The notes under the pieces: generated by a model
Told to the model about the DNA's origin: nothing
Seen by the model: only the letters and a program-made list of their open reading frames with translations
The model's database searches: none
DNA from: a virus
Length of the DNA stretch: 64,000 nucleotides
Reading direction: 5' to 3' (one strand)
IMG/VR virus record: IMGVR_UViG_3300032116_000001
Location: 124,001 to 188,000 of that record
Made by a program: the position numbers and the translations under genes
Shown: piece after piece, positions 61,560-64,000 of the stretch
Position numbering within the stretch: the first letter of the stretch is position 1
Layout of the letters: every line of letters starts with the position of its first letter

Positions 61560-64000
61560 ATGGCTGATATAAGAGAATTAAATGCGACTTGCATAATCGG
61601 GGCGATATTCGTTCCATCTGGTGGTTACATCGGAGGGACATATTCTCGCACAAGGGTGCAAAAAGACCCCGCTAATTTAGCACCATCTACATTTAATTAT
61701 AATTCTAACAGGCCCAGTGATGTTTCGCCAAGGCTTCAGCCAATAGCACAAAATGCTGGTTCATTAATGGCAATTCCCAATAAATTTGTGGGAGCATCGC
61801 TTTGTACATTTGTTTTTGGGGGCATAGCACCTGATGATAACAAAAGCGGTAATGCAAAGCATCCATTGTTTAATCTTATTAAAGGTCCAAAAACATCTGT
61901 GGCCTATGATGATGACCCCAACACAATTTTAAAATATGACCCGACTTTTGATGGGGAAGCCAATGTCGGCACAACGGGAGATACAGAGGATGATTTTCCA
62001 GACTATACACCAGTAATACCCCCAGTGCCATCCTCGCAATTTCCTTTTATACCCTCAGTATCTAGCTCAAGGTTTCAAAATGCTCAAATACTACCAACTT
62101 ATAATATTTGGAAACTAAGCAACATTGATGAATCTCAACTGACTTATAAGAAGTATTATGGTCCAGTTTTTCCCGATGGTTATCAAGGGCCACACATACG
62201 TCAAGTTTTTAACTCGGACGGTTCTTGCTCCGTTGAGGTTAGCGCACAAAATGTTGCGGCTGACATTAAAAGAATTTTCCCAATATCGAGAGATTTGATG
62301 TATGAAGATGGAGCAAAGTTATATTATCCAACATCTTCTGAGCAAACTTTTTCAAGAGAAATTAAAGCCCGCGGTGGAAAAAATTGCGGATTCCAAATAC
62401 ATTTTAACCACTCAACTGTGTCTTCAATGACTAATCCAAAATCAAGCGATAGTACAGGAAGCATTAGAATAACATGGGGGAACAATGCGCCTTTAAAAAA
62501 AGGCGACTATATAACAAACTATATGCTGACGTTAGTTCCTGGAAAATCTCCAGAACTTACGTTTTATCACCCAGGCAAGGGAGAGTGGACAACATTCCCT
62601 CTAAATGGCCCAACTTTTGGCGGAGGGGACGGCAATTATTCAGTTTATGTGCATTATTCTGGCCCATCAATGCTTGTAGGTTTTGATTCTGATATGAATC
62701 AGTGGAACACATTTTCTCCACTTGATGATAGACAGGGTGGAGATTATGCCAGAATTTACGAACATCTTATCGATGAAACAGCATCTATAAGCATGATATT
62801 AACCAATATAACCACTTCGTTTCAGTATGGCGGGATTGCTTTTAGTAATTACAATCCTGAACAGCGCATTCCTGATGCCAATGGCAATATTGATCCAGAT
62901 AGTGATTATGGCTTCAATAAAGTTAGTTTTTCGGCCCCTAAAGACAAAGAATCAACAATAACACCATCTGCTATTCAAAAAAACCTAGATAAGCATAGAT
63001 ATTTATCAAAGTCTCAGCAAGATTTTGAAAATGATTTTGAAAGCAATGCTTCGTATTACGGCGACTGGAGGTCTCCTGGCCCCGAGCTTATTTATATTGA
63101 AAAAACAAGAGCTTCTGATTCTATCAGCACTCAAGTTGAGGGAATTATACAGTTTAGAACAACAATCGAGGGTGTGGGATTCTTGCATGTTCGAAACTCT
63201 GATGAGGGCACATCAACTGCGTCGCAAGGCCAGACACTCGGAGATTCGGCTGCTGGAAGTTTTTTCTCCGAAACATCAATTGCCTCAGAAGCCGAAACCC
63301 CTTCTTCTGCGGTTAGAAGCAAGGTTGTTCAGGAACTTCCTTGGGGTGATATTTCACAATGGCTTACTGGATGGTCTATTAACTATTCTCTTAACGGAAA
63401 TAATCGCACATCTGTTGAAGGTCGCGCAAACATCACGCTTGTAAACATGGCGTTAACGGAAGAAGGAAGCCAAATTTTAGATGTTCTTGAGAACAACACA
63501 CTTGCCGTGACATTATCTGCTGGCTACGGCGACACACCTGTGTATTTTCAGGGAATAATAGAGTCTCAGAAAACCACAAGAGAGGGCAACAAGATGGTTA
63601 CGGTTTTGACAGCGACAGATGTCGCGACGAAGTGTCTATCAGATATACCATTCAGAAGCGTATTGTATTTCGGAGGCATGCGATACGGAAGAATTCTTGA
63701 TTATTGTATTGCTTGTTCTGGATTCGGGGATCATTACATTAGGCAATCCGACTCGACTGATGAAAGATTTTCTATTTTTCAGAATAATATGAATTTCAGA
63801 CTTTCAAACTCGCCAATTTCTGAAAGTTTGGCCAACGATGTTCTTAGTGCTAATTTTAAGAAAGTTATCATGGACGTAATTCGTCCCACTTTAGACTTAA
63901 TATCTAGTAGAGAGGCTCTCCCTGTGTTGTTCTGGGACTATGACAACCAAATCATTCGCATAGGATGGAGGTATGAACCAGATTATCAAGATTCATTAAA
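61560..64000 (+). CDS. Baseplate hub/tail-like protein, partial at the window end
   Basis: From ATG 61560 the frame is open for 813 codons up to the last bases of the window. It is not preceded by a clear ribosome-binding site. The first ~450 residues are beta-rich. From about residue 590 the order 'LPWGDISQWLTGWSINYSL', 'NITLVNMALTEEG' and 'NTLAVTLSAGYGDTPVYF' then 'GIIESQKTTREGNKMVTV' matches gp27/gpD-like hub domains of contractile-tail baseplates, whose 'F.G.I......' strand pair is typical. It may form the hub that carries the tail spike. The C-terminus is not in the window. Confidence 0.65.
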   Translation, partial: MADIRELNATCIIGAIFVPSGGYIGGTYSRTRVQKDPANLAPSTFNYNSNRPSDVSPRLQPIAQNAGSLMAIPNKFVGASLCTFVFGGIAPDDNKSGNAKHPLFNLIKGPKTSVAYDDDPNTILKYDPTFDGEANVGTTGDTEDDFPDYTPVIPPVPSSQFPFIPSVSSSRFQNAQILPTYNIWKLSNIDESQLTYKKYYGPVFPDGYQGPHIRQVFNSDGSCSVEVSAQNVAADIKRIFPISRDLMYEDGAKLYYPTSSEQTFSREIKARGGKNCGFQIHFNHSTVSSMTNPKSSDSTGSIRITWGNNAPLKKGDYITNYMLTLVPGKSPELTFYHPGKGEWTTFPLNGPTFGGGDGNYSVYVHYSGPSMLVGFDSDMNQWNTFSPLDDRQGGDYARIYEHLIDETASISMILTNITTSFQYGGIAFSNYNPEQRIPDANGNIDPDSDYGFNKVSFSAPKDKESTITPSAIQKNLDKHRYLSKSQQDFENDFESNASYYGDWRSPGPELIYIEKTRASDSISTQVEGIIQFRTTIEGVGFLHVRNSDEGTSTASQGQTLGDSAAGSFFSETSIASEAETPSSAVRSKVVQELPWGDISQWLTGWSINYSLNGNNRTSVEGRANITLVNMALTEEGSQILDVLENNTLAVTLSAGYGDTPVYFQGIIESQKTTREGNKMVTVLTATDVATKCLSDIPFRSVLYFGGMRYGRILDYCIACSGFGDHYIRQSDSTDERFSIFQNNMNFRLSNSPISESLANDVLSANFKKVIMDVIRPTLDLISSREALPVLFWDYDNQIIRIGWRYEPDYQDSL

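Noticed and set aside
1-64000. CRISPR array, tRNA or rRNA genes
   Set aside because: No regularly spaced repeats, cloverleaf-like intergenic sequence or rRNA signatures were seen; most intergenic gaps are too short.

Overview
The window is a continuous stretch of a tailed double-stranded DNA bacteriophage (Caudoviricetes), apparently a large one. It is AT-rich and very densely coded, and about 60 of its 64 kb encode virion morphogenesis or genes lodged among them. No bacterial housekeeping genes, rRNA or tRNA genes were seen. The large terminase subunit, tail sheath and tape measure were not recognised and probably lie outside or are too divergent. The host cannot be named from this sequence. 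Several genes appear to start with TTG or GTG behind good Shine-Dalgarno sites.

0-17 kb (plus strand) is the head module. A run of helical proteins of unknown function and a DUF192 protein lead into a portal protein with a C-terminal DUF559/Vsr-like nuclease, a 1,426-residue capsid-maturation-protease polyprotein with zinc ribbons, an acidic scaffold-like protein, a decoration-like protein and the probable major capsid protein, closed by a strong terminator.

17-21.6 kb is an accessory island: a free-standing LAGLIDADG homing endonuclease, a ParB-like protein, and an ADP-ribosyltransferase-like gene interrupted near its 3' end by a TnpB-only IS200/IS605-type element. Removing the element rejoins the host gene exactly in frame.

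21.6-23.5 kb (minus strand) holds a RusA-like resolvase and three small genes. 23.7-26.3 kb (plus) holds a pyruvyl-transferase-like protein and a GT4 glycosyltransferase. 26.3-43.7 kb is mostly a leftward tail/connector operon: tube-like proteins, large beta-rich tail proteins (one with a PA14 domain), a tail-terminator-like protein, a DUF1320-like connector, a degenerate PHP-fold protein, a double zinc ribbon protein and a T4 Rnl1-type RNA ligase. 43.8-48.9 kb is a second glycan cassette of five leftward genes, including an NPCBM-GT8-methyltransferase fusion. 48.9-51.3 kb completes the leftward set. 51.4-64 kb (plus) carries a DUF5679 zinc protein, a helical virion protein, a very large propeller-ended tail protein, a tRNA CCA-nucleotidyltransferase-like protein with an unusual internal insertion, and a baseplate-hub-like gene that runs off the end.

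Taken together, the genes build the capsid and tail, probably decorate the virion or host surface with sugars, and carry nucleic-acid repair enzymes (RNA ligase, CCA enzyme, RusA) between structural genes. The most unusual features are the portal-nuclease fusion, the TnpB insertion with its inferred guide, the CCA-enzyme insertion, the degenerate PHP protein, the triple-domain glycosyltransferase, and short peptide motifs shared between unrelated neighbouring proteins.
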